Origin: Glandiceps talaboti
Taxonomy: Eukaryota > Hemichordata > Enteropneusta > Spengelidae
Length of the DNA stretch: 52,000 bases
NCBI RefSeq assembly: GCF_964340395.1
Contig: NC_135569.1
Span: 13,464,019-13,516,018, forward strand
Direction of reading: 5' to 3'
The notes beneath the pieces are model-generated. The model searched no databases. It worked only from the letters and a program-made list of their open reading frames with translations, and was not told the DNA's origin. The position numbers and the translations under genes were made by a program. Below, piece after piece: positions 27,606-36,156 of the stretch (its first letter is position 1; each line of letters begins with the position of its first letter).

Positions 27606-30407
27606 ATGGACAGTGAAGATTTTGGCATTTTACTGGAATACCTTCCCAGCATTAAATCCTACGAATGGACACCTGTCAGAGAAACAGATTGTCGACGTGT
27701 AATATGGCACGTTGGCAACCGAGAGAAATCCAAGTTATGTCACTTTTACACCATAATGCCCTGGAATGCACTACCCGTTGTCATTTGCAAAGCCATAGTG
27801 ACAGAAGAGGATCTTGTCATTGCCAACTCTGTCATTCAGTATGTCAGAGCAAGTGTTTTCGAAAAGGCTCATTGGAATAAGAAATCATTCAGAAACCTAA
27901 AAAAGAATCATAAGTCGAGGGAGAGGGAATTCAATCCTTTGTTGGTACAGTTTGTCATACCATACATGTACCATAAACAGGGTTTGGATGTAGCAACCTG
28001 TCATGCGAGATGTATGATTCAAGAGAAAATTGATATGTTTTTTGCCTCTGATGACAAAGACGGTTTCATTAAAACTGTTGAAGATATGATTCAAAGGGAA
28101 AAAGATGAGTTTCTGGTCATGCTAGAGTCTAATTTCACTCACAATCCAGGTATACCCGTGAAAAATGCCCGTGCCTTCTGGCAAAAATCACTCTTACCAG
28201 CAAGAATACCGGTAGAAGTTGCTTTGGAAGCAAGTACTTTCGAAGGAACATGGAGCGTTCTTGTTTCTTGTCCAGTGAGTAGGTTACACGATGCGAATTG
28301 GCATAGCAAACGGCATGTCGATGTGATAAGCGAATGGGGAAGTAGGGAAGGGTCGACCATTCTCCTTGTCTATGCTGTGAACGAAAAAGATCCCCTCTCA
28401 CATTCGTTCTATCTGTTGTGGGCACTGCCGGCCACAGAGCAGCGCAAGAAACACATGTCAACACCTATAGAAGGTGAAACTTTGATAACAAGTGATGAAT
28501 TACAAAATGCCACTTTTGTTGGTGTGTTAGCAAGTTCTTCAGCAACAGTGTACTGTAATTTAGCAAGGGAAAGGGTGGTAATGTCACCACCATACAATCA
28601 CTTACAGCAAATTCGCCGTCCAATAGATAATGATATCCACATCCTAATAGAAAATATGGATGACAGGCAGACTTATGAAAATTGTAGCCTCATCCGGGTT
28701 CTTTTCTCTACATGCCCATCGACATATACTCTCAAAAAGATGAAAGTAAACACCACTCAATGCCATGCCCTTCTTCAGACATGTACAGTGAAATGTTATG
28801 TGAGATCACCACCGTGTTTTGTGCCCCGATTGGTCTGTACATTTGAGACTGAGCCTGTACATCTCATTGATGCAGACAGTATTTGTTTTCAAGAGATAAG
28901 GGAAAGTGGTGTGGAAATCAATTGGGTAGCAGAGCAATCAAGAGACGATTCAAATTTAACAGGTTTTCAAGTAATCTGTGCAGTCAGAGATGTGCTGGCC
29001 ATCGGTTTGGGCCAACACGCACTGTGGAATGAATACAGTGGTCATTACGATAAGTATTATGTCAGTTGTCTTGGAGAGTTATACAGACATGTGACATTAT
29101 TCGAACAGAAATTCCTAGATGAGTGTTTTCGCTTGCCGACACTGTCCACGTGGAAAAGAGTAGAAAGAGAAATTTTGGATTTTGCTGACAAGAGTGTGAA
29201 GAACTTATACTTAGATGCATACAAGCGACAACTGTGGGACATGTACAGGTATGCCTATGTGTTTGTCGAAAGCAAGAGTACTCTTGAAAGTTATGCAACG
29301 GAACCCATTGAAGTGTTGTATGCAACAAATTTGTGGGACAAAACGTGGGGTATTCATCTTTTCGTATGGACACCTGGAGACATGCCAAAGTACTTGACGT
29401 TTGTTGATAAAACAAATCATCAGTTATTTCACAGTGTCTATGTCGCTGGCACAAATCTGGGAAATACGCCCGCAGCACTAATGTCAATACCGCCAGATGC
29501 ACATTTCGTCCAAGAAAGTCTTGTCAATGAGTATGATAGAGCAACTTATCATTTCGTACCCGATTGTGCTCGACCTTCACATATAAAGGTTGGTGACTTT
29601 GATGCTTTGGTCAATACCAATGAAGAATTTACACCTGTTGTATTTCCTGAGGCATTTGCCAGTCACGACTTCCCACAGGTCAAAGGCCATGGTATGGGTT
29701 TTACAGTTTTGGCAGTGAGGGCAGCTGTCATATATCATTTTTACAATGCCTATGCTTGTGGACGTGTTGACGAAGTTCCAGTCTACGATTTGATACAAGA
29801 CAAGTTGAAAACAGCTGCAGCCAATCCCACATATAAATGTTTACGAAACTTAGGAGAAATGGTAAAAGTCGAATTCGAGGAAGACAAACTGAATTACTGG
29901 TCAGCATTGATAGAATACGACAGTGATATGCAAAAGTATTTGAAAGGTCGTAGGTCCATTCCAGTATTGATTTCAACAGGTGACGTGGACACATCTGAAT
30001 ATCTGTGTTGTTTGGTCAGACATCCAGGAATTTCTGAACCATTTATCTTGGCAAATATCAAGAAAGACGAAGCATTGATCCAGTCTGTCATTGATCATCG
30101 GTCCATTGACTGTCGATATTTCCAAACTGCTTTTGACAATGGAGATTTCTTTGTCCATGCTTTGAACAAAATAAATCATTTTCAAAGAAATTCGCAGATG
30201 AACCAATTCGAAATCTTACTCACACTTGCAGGCATGATGGAAAAGAAGGGAGTACCGTTTAATGCAAACATGTTTAAGATGATGAAAAGCAAACTTGTGC
30301 ATTATTTCTCAAAGCGCTTTTACTGCCCGGCCAATTACTCGTCACTAGAGAAATGGTCTGAAGAGAATTTAGATTCTTTAATACAAGACGTTTTAGTGCA
30401 AATGTAA
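27606..30407 (+). CDS. Large viral protein, unrecognised (933 aa), intact copy
   Basis: No family recognised. Acidic start (MDSEDFGILLEYLP); no signal peptide or membrane segment; mixed alpha/beta composition throughout. A TATA-like CATATAAAC near 27547 lies just behind the stop of the previous gene, 58 bases before the ATG. An AATAAA follows near 30440. The second half, from residue ~435, is repeated without its N-terminus at 39323-40831. Size and position next to virion-type genes suggest a structural role, but nothing specific can be claimed. Confidence 0.82.
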   Translation: MDSEDFGILLEYLPSIKSYEWTPVRETDCRRVIWHVGNREKSKLCHFYTIMPWNALPVVICKAIVTEEDLVIANSVIQYVRASVFEKAHWNKKSFRNLKKNHKSREREFNPLLVQFVIPYMYHKQGLDVATCHARCMIQEKIDMFFASDDKDGFIKTVEDMIQREKDEFLVMLESNFTHNPGIPVKNARAFWQKSLLPARIPVEVALEASTFEGTWSVLVSCPVSRLHDANWHSKRHVDVISEWGSREGSTILLVYAVNEKDPLSHSFYLLWALPATEQRKKHMSTPIEGETLITSDELQNATFVGVLASSSATVYCNLARERVVMSPPYNHLQQIRRPIDNDIHILIENMDDRQTYENCSLIRVLFSTCPSTYTLKKMKVNTTQCHALLQTCTVKCYVRSPPCFVPRLVCTFETEPVHLIDADSICFQEIRESGVEINWVAEQSRDDSNLTGFQVICAVRDVLAIGLGQHALWNEYSGHYDKYYVSCLGELYRHVTLFEQKFLDECFRLPTLSTWKRVEREILDFADKSVKNLYLDAYKRQLWDMYRYAYVFVESKSTLESYATEPIEVLYATNLWDKTWGIHLFVWTPGDMPKYLTFVDKTNHQLFHSVYVAGTNLGNTPAALMSIPPDAHFVQESLVNEYDRATYHFVPDCARPSHIKVGDFDALVNTNEEFTPVVFPEAFASHDFPQVKGHGMGFTVLAVRAAVIYHFYNAYACGRVDEVPVYDLIQDKLKTAAANPTYKCLRNLGEMVKVEFEEDKLNYWSALIEYDSDMQKYLKGRRSIPVLISTGDVDTSEYLCCLVRHPGISEPFILANIKKDEALIQSVIDHRSIDCRYFQTAFDNGDFFVHALNKINHFQRNSQMNQFEILLTLAGMMEKKGVPFNANMFKMMKSKLVHYFSKRFYCPANYSSLEKWSEENLDSLIQDVLVQM

Positions 30408-30593
30408 ATTCTTTTGACATGTGCAAAAAAAAGAGAAGGAAATAAACTTTTTAATTCATACAACAGTAGTCTTGTTTTTAATGTTTACATATCAGCAAAC
30501 ACGTGCTCATGCATACACATGCATTCTCGCTTTCTCTGTCTTCTTTTAGAGTATTAACGTATACTGTTTTTCATGTCGTATCTACTATTAAGA

Positions 30594-31481
30594 ATGGAGA
30601 AATTTATTGTTGTTATAATGGTCACGGCCTGTGTTCTTTGTCTGGGCCAGGCAAAATCCACGACAGACAAATATGCTTATTGCCTACGTTTCAATTCATT
30701 GGAAGGAATGCCTCTGGACGAATTTCGTGATATTTTGACAGCCAAATTTCAATACTACTGGCCAAAGAGTGAATTCAATGAAGACTGTTATCACCCTCGT
30801 GCCATTAACATATATGCTGTAAAGGGAAATGACTACACTATAAAAGACTTGACTGGAAAATTCGAAAAGAACGAAATGGTACATAGTTGGCAAGACGAAG
30901 GTATAATTGTTATCCAAAATGATCTTTTCAATTTCGGATTCTTTTCAAAGATTGAACTCATTGGCGAAGATGCACAGATATTGAAAAATTGTCACGTCAG
31001 TCGATTGGGAACCATGGACGATGCTTGTTTTGAGTGCAAAGTACGATATTCTCTTAAAGAAGCACAGTGTAATTTTGTCAAAATAAGTATTGGCGATTTC
31101 GTAGCCTTGGAGTTCGGTCGAGTACTGGGTTATGAAATCAGACCTGCTGCAGAAATGAGACCTCGTTTGAGGCGAAGATGTCTGGGTATGTCACCAAAAC
31201 TTGGTGGATTTAAAACTGAAGACAGTGACAGTGACAGTGTTGAAAATCAATGGGCAATACCCGTCCAAGACACAGACTTGATCAGTAATACTAAAGGGGA
31301 AACTGTGGTAACTGAATATCCATGGGAAACAGACTTTACCACTATTAGTGAAGAGGAAACTGTTGAAACTGAATTTCCAGTGACCGAAGAGGACAGTTCT
31401 GATACTTATATTCATAACAAAAGAGAAGTTCTTAGAGGAGACATTTCTAAGGAAGAGTATTTGTCAATGAGTAACTACTAA
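30594..31481 (+). CDS. Secreted acidic protein with RGD motif (295 aa), copy 1
   Basis: It starts at the ATG giving a proper signal peptide (MEKFIVVIMVTACVLCLGQA); an ATG 21 bases earlier would only add seven residues. No membrane segment, so it is probably secreted. A cysteine-containing globular part (residues ~25-210) is followed by a basic patch (RPRLRRR). An acidic, Thr/Glu-rich tail has an imperfect repeat (ETVVTEYPWETDF / ETVETEFPVTEED). A dibasic site and an RGD at residues 281-283 lie near the C-terminus. RGD is the classical integrin-binding triplet, but its use here is only a possibility. An identical copy lies at 41018-41905. Confidence 0.82.
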   Translation: MEKFIVVIMVTACVLCLGQAKSTTDKYAYCLRFNSLEGMPLDEFRDILTAKFQYYWPKSEFNEDCYHPRAINIYAVKGNDYTIKDLTGKFEKNEMVHSWQDEGIIVIQNDLFNFGFFSKIELIGEDAQILKNCHVSRLGTMDDACFECKVRYSLKEAQCNFVKISIGDFVALEFGRVLGYEIRPAAEMRPRLRRRCLGMSPKLGGFKTEDSDSDSVENQWAIPVQDTDLISNTKGETVVTEYPWETDFTTISEEETVETEFPVTEEDSSDTYIHNKREVLRGDISKEEYLSMSNY

Positions 31482-31727
31482 AGACAAAGAAAGAATGAAA
31501 CAAACAAACAAATAAATAAATAAATAAATAATAAAGAATTATTAAACAAATTTGAATGTGTTTTCTATTTATTTCCTCTGTCATGACATACAGGTATCAA
31601 AACACCACTACATTTTCATTCTATCAATATTTGCAATCATAACATTACGAATAATGTGCCCTCTCTCTCAACATGCCCATATCGTGAAGATGGCATCCTA
31701 TACGAATACTAAAGGTTGTACATATTG

Positions 31728-32172
31728 TGACGTCACTTTATTTTATTTATATTTGACGTTGATGTAGAGTTAAGAAAAGTGATGTCATAACTTTTCCTAT
31801 TACACGTGTGTTGATCATGTGTCGTGACGTCATATTTTACAAACATTTCTTGTCGTGAAGATTATGTCGTCACGTTGTCTATCGTGACATGTCGTATCTC
31901 TTAACATGCCCATATCATGTCGTTGGCATAGATGACGTCACTTTATTTTATTTATATTTGACGTTGATGTAGAGTTAAGAAAAGTGATGTCATACTTTTC
32001 CTGTCTCTCAACAGGTCAATTACACGTGTGTTGATCATGTGTCGTGACGTCATATTTTACAAATATTTCTTGTCGTGAAGATTGTGTCGTCACGTGATTT
32101 CGTCACGTCGTCTATCGTGACGTGTCGTGCCTCTCAACATGCCCATATCATGTCGTTGGCATCCTATATAAG
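31728..32172 (+). promoter_or_regulatory. CRE-rich promoter of the 579-aa gene, copy 1
   Basis: Perfect TGACGTCA sites occur at 31728, 31825, 31933 and 32045, with many half sites (CGTGACG, TGATGTCA) and CACGTG boxes between. The set is arranged as two tandem ~205-bp repeats. A TATA box (TATATAAG) at 32165-32172 lies 53 bases before the ATG. This is the strongest enhancer-like region in the window. Such sites bind CREB/ATF factors in animals, which suggests control by host signalling or early viral transcription. Confidence 0.85.
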
Positions 32173-32224
32173 TAGGTGAGATCTTAAAACCACTCATTCT
32201 GCCTGTCTGGCTGTCAGCTGAAAC

Positions 32225-33964
32225 ATGGACATGGAGCAATTGGAATTTGGTCCCATTACATCTGATCTGTTGAAACTCTATTTCGATGACGATGTTCAGG
32301 TGTCTGACCTGTGCACTCGGGAGTACAAAATGTTGTCTCTGGGCGATCTCCTATGCAAGACTGGAAACGGTGTCAATGGTTTTGTATCTGACGGGTGTTG
32401 GAAAGAGATGTCTCCCACAGAGATCAAAAAGGGAGATGTTGCCCTTTTCATGAAGAAACTAGTCTATACACCTTTCTTTGCAAGCATTGCAAAACGCATA
32501 GTGAAAACTGTGAGAGCCCAATCCTGTGCAAATTTCACGCACATGCTGAAAGACGTGGGACACAAACTCGTGGACAAAATCGAAAAGGTTGATGTTGCAT
32601 CCGCTAACGATATCCTTCATGTGACTGATGTTCAACTCACTCCAAAGTTGAAAAAAGGTGGCGACAACAATAACGATATTTATGCTCATTACGATGTGAC
32701 ATTCACCTTTGGTGATCATGCCAAGATTGCCGAAGGTACTGAGCATGACTTAGATGTTGTTACTGTCACACCGACTAACTCTCGGCCTCCTTGGAGCTCT
32801 CAGGTGTTGAAACTTGGTACGGCACATTTGAGTTTTGCCGATATATCATTCAAGGGTAACTTCTGTGCCACTGATACCGAGCATGCAGAAGTGAAGTCTC
32901 GTTTGGAAGCAAGAGGTATCAGTGCTATGAATGCTTCGAATTTGCGTAACGTGTATGATGCTCGCTACACGTTGGGAACAACCAGTCGTTTTGGCAGCCT
33001 GGGCAATCTCAAAAGCATCAAACTGCATCTCATTTACCTCTATGTGCAGTGTGCCTACATGTACATCTTGATGATGATGGAAAGGGGAAGCAGCTTCTAT
33101 ACAGATGTCAGACCCAAAGGGAAATTCAATGTGGCAACATTCTCACACCTCTTTGCTCAGGAAGTCAGAAGACTGTATTATGGAGAGAATGACAATGTGG
33201 GTCGAAAACTTAAGTTGACTGATGAAGCAACTGCTGCTGTCTACAACAAGTTCATGTCTAGCATATGTATACGATTGAAGAACAAAGATACTAGAGAAAT
33301 TGGGGACCACAATCTGAAGCTGCTGAAACAAGAAAACATGTACGTGAGAGACAAGAAAGTTTACCAGACCATGGATCATGTGTTTGATATCATGACTAGT
33401 CACAACTGTATCTACAAGCCCTTGGATGTCTCATTTCATCCTGCTGTTGTACCACCTAGAGACGACAGTTGTATCAAGGTACCTCACAGTGTAAGAAAGG
33501 ACCTGGGGAAGAGAGATGGTCATGTTCTTCCCCCAGATTCTGCCAATGTCTCGTTCAGAATAATCTGTTATGCTAGTAACAGGTGTAAAAAAAACATCAT
33601 CGTGAGCTCGGTTCCAGAGTCGATCCACGTGATACCTTGGAAGTTTCTGTATGAGAAACCAATGCAGAAGTCCGAATCCAAGAGTGCCGATGATCTTGAC
33701 AAACGAGTGGCTGTAGCCTACGTGAAAGGATTGGCAATTGGACTGGGAAACGAGGCCGATGCCTGTGAGATGCTTGGTCTTGACTTCAACGAGTACAGTG
33801 CCCTTGTTGCTGAAGACAGAGAGTGTCTACTGGACGAGAGCTACGACGTTGCACTTGTCAAGAGTTTGGCACCTGACATGGAAGGTGAAGAATTGGTATG
33901 CAAGACTTTGGGATACAACTACGAAGACTACAAATCAGTTGCCAAACGTTTGAAGATAGCTTGA
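32225..33964 (+). CDS. Viral protein with C-terminal internal repeat (579 aa), copy 1
   Basis: Family not recognised. The main body is mixed alpha/beta, with an asparagine/glycine turn (KKGGDNNND) near residue 148 and a helical Tyr/Met-rich stretch near residue 270. The C-terminus contains two diverged copies of a ~44-residue unit (about 492-536 and 537-579): ACEMLGLDFNEYSAL against VCKTLGYNYEDYKSV, each with a preceding VKGLA or VKSLA. It has the strongest promoter in the window, so it is likely abundant. An AATAAA follows near 34022. Identical second copy at 42649-44388. Confidence 0.85.
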   Translation: MDMEQLEFGPITSDLLKLYFDDDVQVSDLCTREYKMLSLGDLLCKTGNGVNGFVSDGCWKEMSPTEIKKGDVALFMKKLVYTPFFASIAKRIVKTVRAQSCANFTHMLKDVGHKLVDKIEKVDVASANDILHVTDVQLTPKLKKGGDNNNDIYAHYDVTFTFGDHAKIAEGTEHDLDVVTVTPTNSRPPWSSQVLKLGTAHLSFADISFKGNFCATDTEHAEVKSRLEARGISAMNASNLRNVYDARYTLGTTSRFGSLGNLKSIKLHLIYLYVQCAYMYILMMMERGSSFYTDVRPKGKFNVATFSHLFAQEVRRLYYGENDNVGRKLKLTDEATAAVYNKFMSSICIRLKNKDTREIGDHNLKLLKQENMYVRDKKVYQTMDHVFDIMTSHNCIYKPLDVSFHPAVVPPRDDSCIKVPHSVRKDLGKRDGHVLPPDSANVSFRIICYASNRCKKNIIVSSVPESIHVIPWKFLYEKPMQKSESKSADDLDKRVAVAYVKGLAIGLGNEADACEMLGLDFNEYSALVAEDRECLLDESYDVALVKSLAPDMEGEELVCKTLGYNYEDYKSVAKRLKIA

Positions 33965-34080
33965 GTGTTGTTTTGTGTACTATTCAATTGGGTATGTTAG
34001 TTGTTATTGCCGTGTTATGAAAATAAATCACAAATAAACAAACATCAGAGTGTATTGCTTTTTCTTGTTATTTTTATTTC

Positions 34081-34683
34081 TTAACGATCCTCACATCTGT
34101 TGAAACACGACCAAGCTAGCCATAACACAAAGGCCATGGCTAAATCGTCCCTTTTATTTGTACCCTTACCACTGAAGGAAAGTTTCCCATCCACTTTAAT
34201 CGATCGTTTAAAATCACGCAACTGAGTAAGCAGAGCTTCCATGACAAGTTTTTCGTCGTCCTGATTAGGTTCTCTCAATAAACTCGTGCCAGCACATGGG
34301 TTCTGTAAACATTTTCCAATGGTGACTATACTATTACTAAACGATACTAAGTCATTGGCAATAAGCATTTGTGCAAGATGAACGAGATTGGCCTTGTTCC
34401 TTGTCCATATACCCGTTTTCATATTCCCGTCCCGACCAGTTTCTTTCTCTATATCAATCGTCACACCTTGGTGCAAGAAATGTTTTTCTAGCTCACTAGC
34501 CATTAGGGCAGCATGTGCATGCGAAGTGTTTCTCTCTATGTATACACGAATGGGTCGTTGTCTTAGCTTAGGGAACTGTTGAAGACTGTACTCGATCGAT
34601 CTTATGCACAGGAGGCTGTGTTTGGGTAGCAGTTGTTCTATGTCTTCTTGAGTTTCGGCAATTACGTGATCCAATGAAAGTAT
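34081..34683 (-). CDS. Terminase large subunit, last exon (nuclease domain), copy 1
   Basis: This exon encodes the C-terminal nuclease part of the herpesvirus DNA-packaging terminase (family of HSV UL15 / HCMV UL89). It contains the acidic metal-binding residues expected: Glu at exon codon 50 (VYIERNTSHA) and an Asp pair at codons 179-180 (KRDDLAMAF) after SGKG. The splice acceptor is a long pyrimidine tract ending in AG at 34685-34684. The exon starts in phase 0, which matches the donor at 35443-35438. The open frame reaching to 34752 is intron read-through. The gene's upstream exon is 35444-36010. In copy 2 (44505-45107) the upstream exon is missing. Confidence 0.88.
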   Translation of the reverse strand: MLSLDHVIAETQEDIEQLLPKHSLLCIRSIEYSLQQFPKLRQRPIRVYIERNTSHAHAALMASELEKHFLHQGVTIDIEKETGRDGNMKTGIWTRNKANLVHLAQMLIANDLVSFSNSIVTIGKCLQNPCAGTSLLREPNQDDEKLVMEALLTQLRDFKRSIKVDGKLSFSGKGTNKRDDLAMAFVLWLAWSCFNRCEDR

Positions 34684-34754
34684 CTGACGTAACAAAAGAG
34701 ATAAAAAATAGAAAAGCAGAGTGAAATAGTCGTCTAGCTTCATTTCATGCAAAG

Positions 34755-35429
34755 ATGGCCATGCTGACCACTTCGTTTCATCTCAATCTGTTCTCTATGG
34801 AACATTTAAAGCGAAGGAGACAACATTTCTTTGAATGGAAGTACCAATTGGACAGGGAATTCCATTTGCATTTTCTGCAGTGTCATGGAAAAGAGGACAA
34901 AAGACCTGTTTCGACTCGAGTTCTTATCACAGAGCTAGGCAGAGAAACGGGTTCCCTGTACATAGGAAAAGACATAAACACATATCTTGCCAAAAAAATG
35001 ACATGTACTGTTGCATTCGAAACATGCAGGTTACTAGAGCAACTTGAACAGTGTGCTGAAGATCAAAGAGATGGTCGTTTGCAAGTGTTGGAGGCCAAAC
35101 TTTACATGGCTATTGAAATGTTTGCCATAACAATGGTGAAATCGGTAGAAGAAGAATACCGAGCCGATACTCCTCCAGCTTACCTGTGGATAATAGATGT
35201 CATACAAAAAGCTGTACTCGACCTACTCGTTTGTAATCCCTCCCAAGCATCATGTGAAGGAAATCCATTGTTGGGGGCTGTCAATCACATTTCCACAATA
35301 GTAACAAGCATGTTGCAACCTCCGTCTGACATTGTAATAGTATGCCCTTCCCCCACAGTGGAAATACCACAAGAAATTTGTCATTTGTTTGACGAAAAAT
35401 CCAAGCAGACACGCATACCACTTCTCTGA
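34755..35429 (+). CDS. Gene nested in the terminase intron, opposite strand (224 aa)
   Basis: This ORF fills most of the 760-base intron (34684-35443) between two terminase exons and runs on the other strand. It stops 14 bases before the donor-side exon and starts 71 bases beyond the acceptor-side exon. The protein is mainly helical, with a basic N-terminal part (LKRRRQHFFEWK) and no signal peptide or membrane segment. In vertebrate herpesviruses the terminase intron also holds opposite-strand genes encoding packaging, egress and late-transcription factors. By position this could be a counterpart, but I see no sequence match to any of them. Confidence 0.78.
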   Translation: MAMLTTSFHLNLFSMEHLKRRRQHFFEWKYQLDREFHLHFLQCHGKEDKRPVSTRVLITELGRETGSLYIGKDINTYLAKKMTCTVAFETCRLLEQLEQCAEDQRDGRLQVLEAKLYMAIEMFAITMVKSVEEEYRADTPPAYLWIIDVIQKAVLDLLVCNPSQASCEGNPLLGAVNHISTIVTSMLQPPSDIVIVCPSPTVEIPQEICHLFDEKSKQTRIPLL

Positions 35430-35443
35430 CATAGCATACTTAC

Positions 35444-36010
35444 TATACGTTGGCCTCCACAGACAATGCCCCCAACAAAACCAATGCCAGAAACATTGGA
35501 TGGAGTGGGGTCTATGGTGATGCAAAGTCCTGATGTACACGACAATAGAATGTCATCATTTACAAAGATACGCCTCTCGGCCAGATGATCGAGAGTGGTG
35601 TCAGCAAACAGTTTTTCTATGGACGTGTCTGCAAAATCAGCAATCCCTAGACACTCGAGTTCATAAGACCCCTTGGCCAGGATGTCCATCAGCAATCGGA
35701 CAGGATTGCCTTCACTGCCATCAATGTGACGAGGGACAAGATGGCTTTTGTGAATGCAAACTCCTCTAAGACCTTTACTCACACATTCTTCACACATGTA
35801 CGTCTGCACTATGCTTTTGACGAGTGGTCGACCATTCCAAGACAATTCCAGCAGTCGACTTGACCAGTGGTCTCTGTTCGTCATTGAAGACGTGAATAAC
35901 ACCGACACGTTCTTTGGTTGAAAGATAGGGGCTGAGGTGATTAAAGAAGTCTGTTTCACCCATGGGAATTCGTCCACCCAGCCAAATGTGCAACCTGCTC
36001 CTCTTGATGC
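35444..36010 (-). CDS. Terminase large subunit, internal exon (Walker B to nuclease start)
   Basis: It codes for 189 residues. A Walker B type end (FGWVDE at codons 9-14) is followed by a coupling motif ending in two serines (VSVLFTSS, codons 35-42). A Cys/His segment (CEECVSKG, CIHKSH) comes next, and near the end the first nuclease Asp at codon 167 (TIDPTPSNVSG). The acceptor is a (CTTT)n pyrimidine tract with AG at 36012-36011; the frame has a stop just upstream, so splicing is required. The donor is a perfect GTAAGT at 35443-35438. The exon with the Walker A loop is not found in the window; it may lie beyond the break at 39323 or be lost. Confidence 0.87.
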
Positions 36011-36156
36011 CTAATAGAAAGAAAGAAAGAAAGAAAGAAAGAAAAGATAAAAAAAAAGATTAATATGCAAATTTAACCTCGTACGACATGAAATAACAGA
36101 GTAGTTGCATGGCCTTATTAAAAGATATGCTTTATTAGTTGATGACTCATTAATAC
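36011..36156. other. Terminase intron end and promoter region
   Basis: On the plus strand a (GAAA)n tract at about 36014-36046 is, read on the minus strand, the pyrimidine tract of the terminase acceptor. The rest is AT-rich and would hold the promoter of the plus-strand gene at 36157. Confidence 0.6.

Larger units (their letters stand above)
28899..34737 (+). repeat. Long direct repeat, first copy (5839 bp)
   Basis: This stretch recurs at 39323-45161 with a constant offset of 10424. All predicted proteins in the two copies are identical over the shared part and I found no base difference in the intergenic parts I compared. It begins inside the 933-aa gene and ends 54 bases upstream of the last terminase exon, so its borders respect no gene. 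Confidence 0.95.

Noticed and set aside
29062-29502. 146-aa open frame on the minus strand inside the 933-aa gene (and its copy at 39486-39926)
   Set aside because: It lies wholly antisense to a long, well-supported gene, has no promoter of its own and no recognisable domain.
34684-34752. N-terminal MHEMKLDDYFTLLFYF extension of the terminase last exon as a membrane signal
   Set aside because: This is translated intron: the pyrimidine tract before the AG acceptor reads as a hydrophobic peptide.
35381-35977. 198-aa frame taken as an independent gene starting with GTG
   Set aside because: It is the internal terminase exon; conserved codons continue upstream to a splice acceptor, and the last codons before the stop lie beyond a perfect donor.
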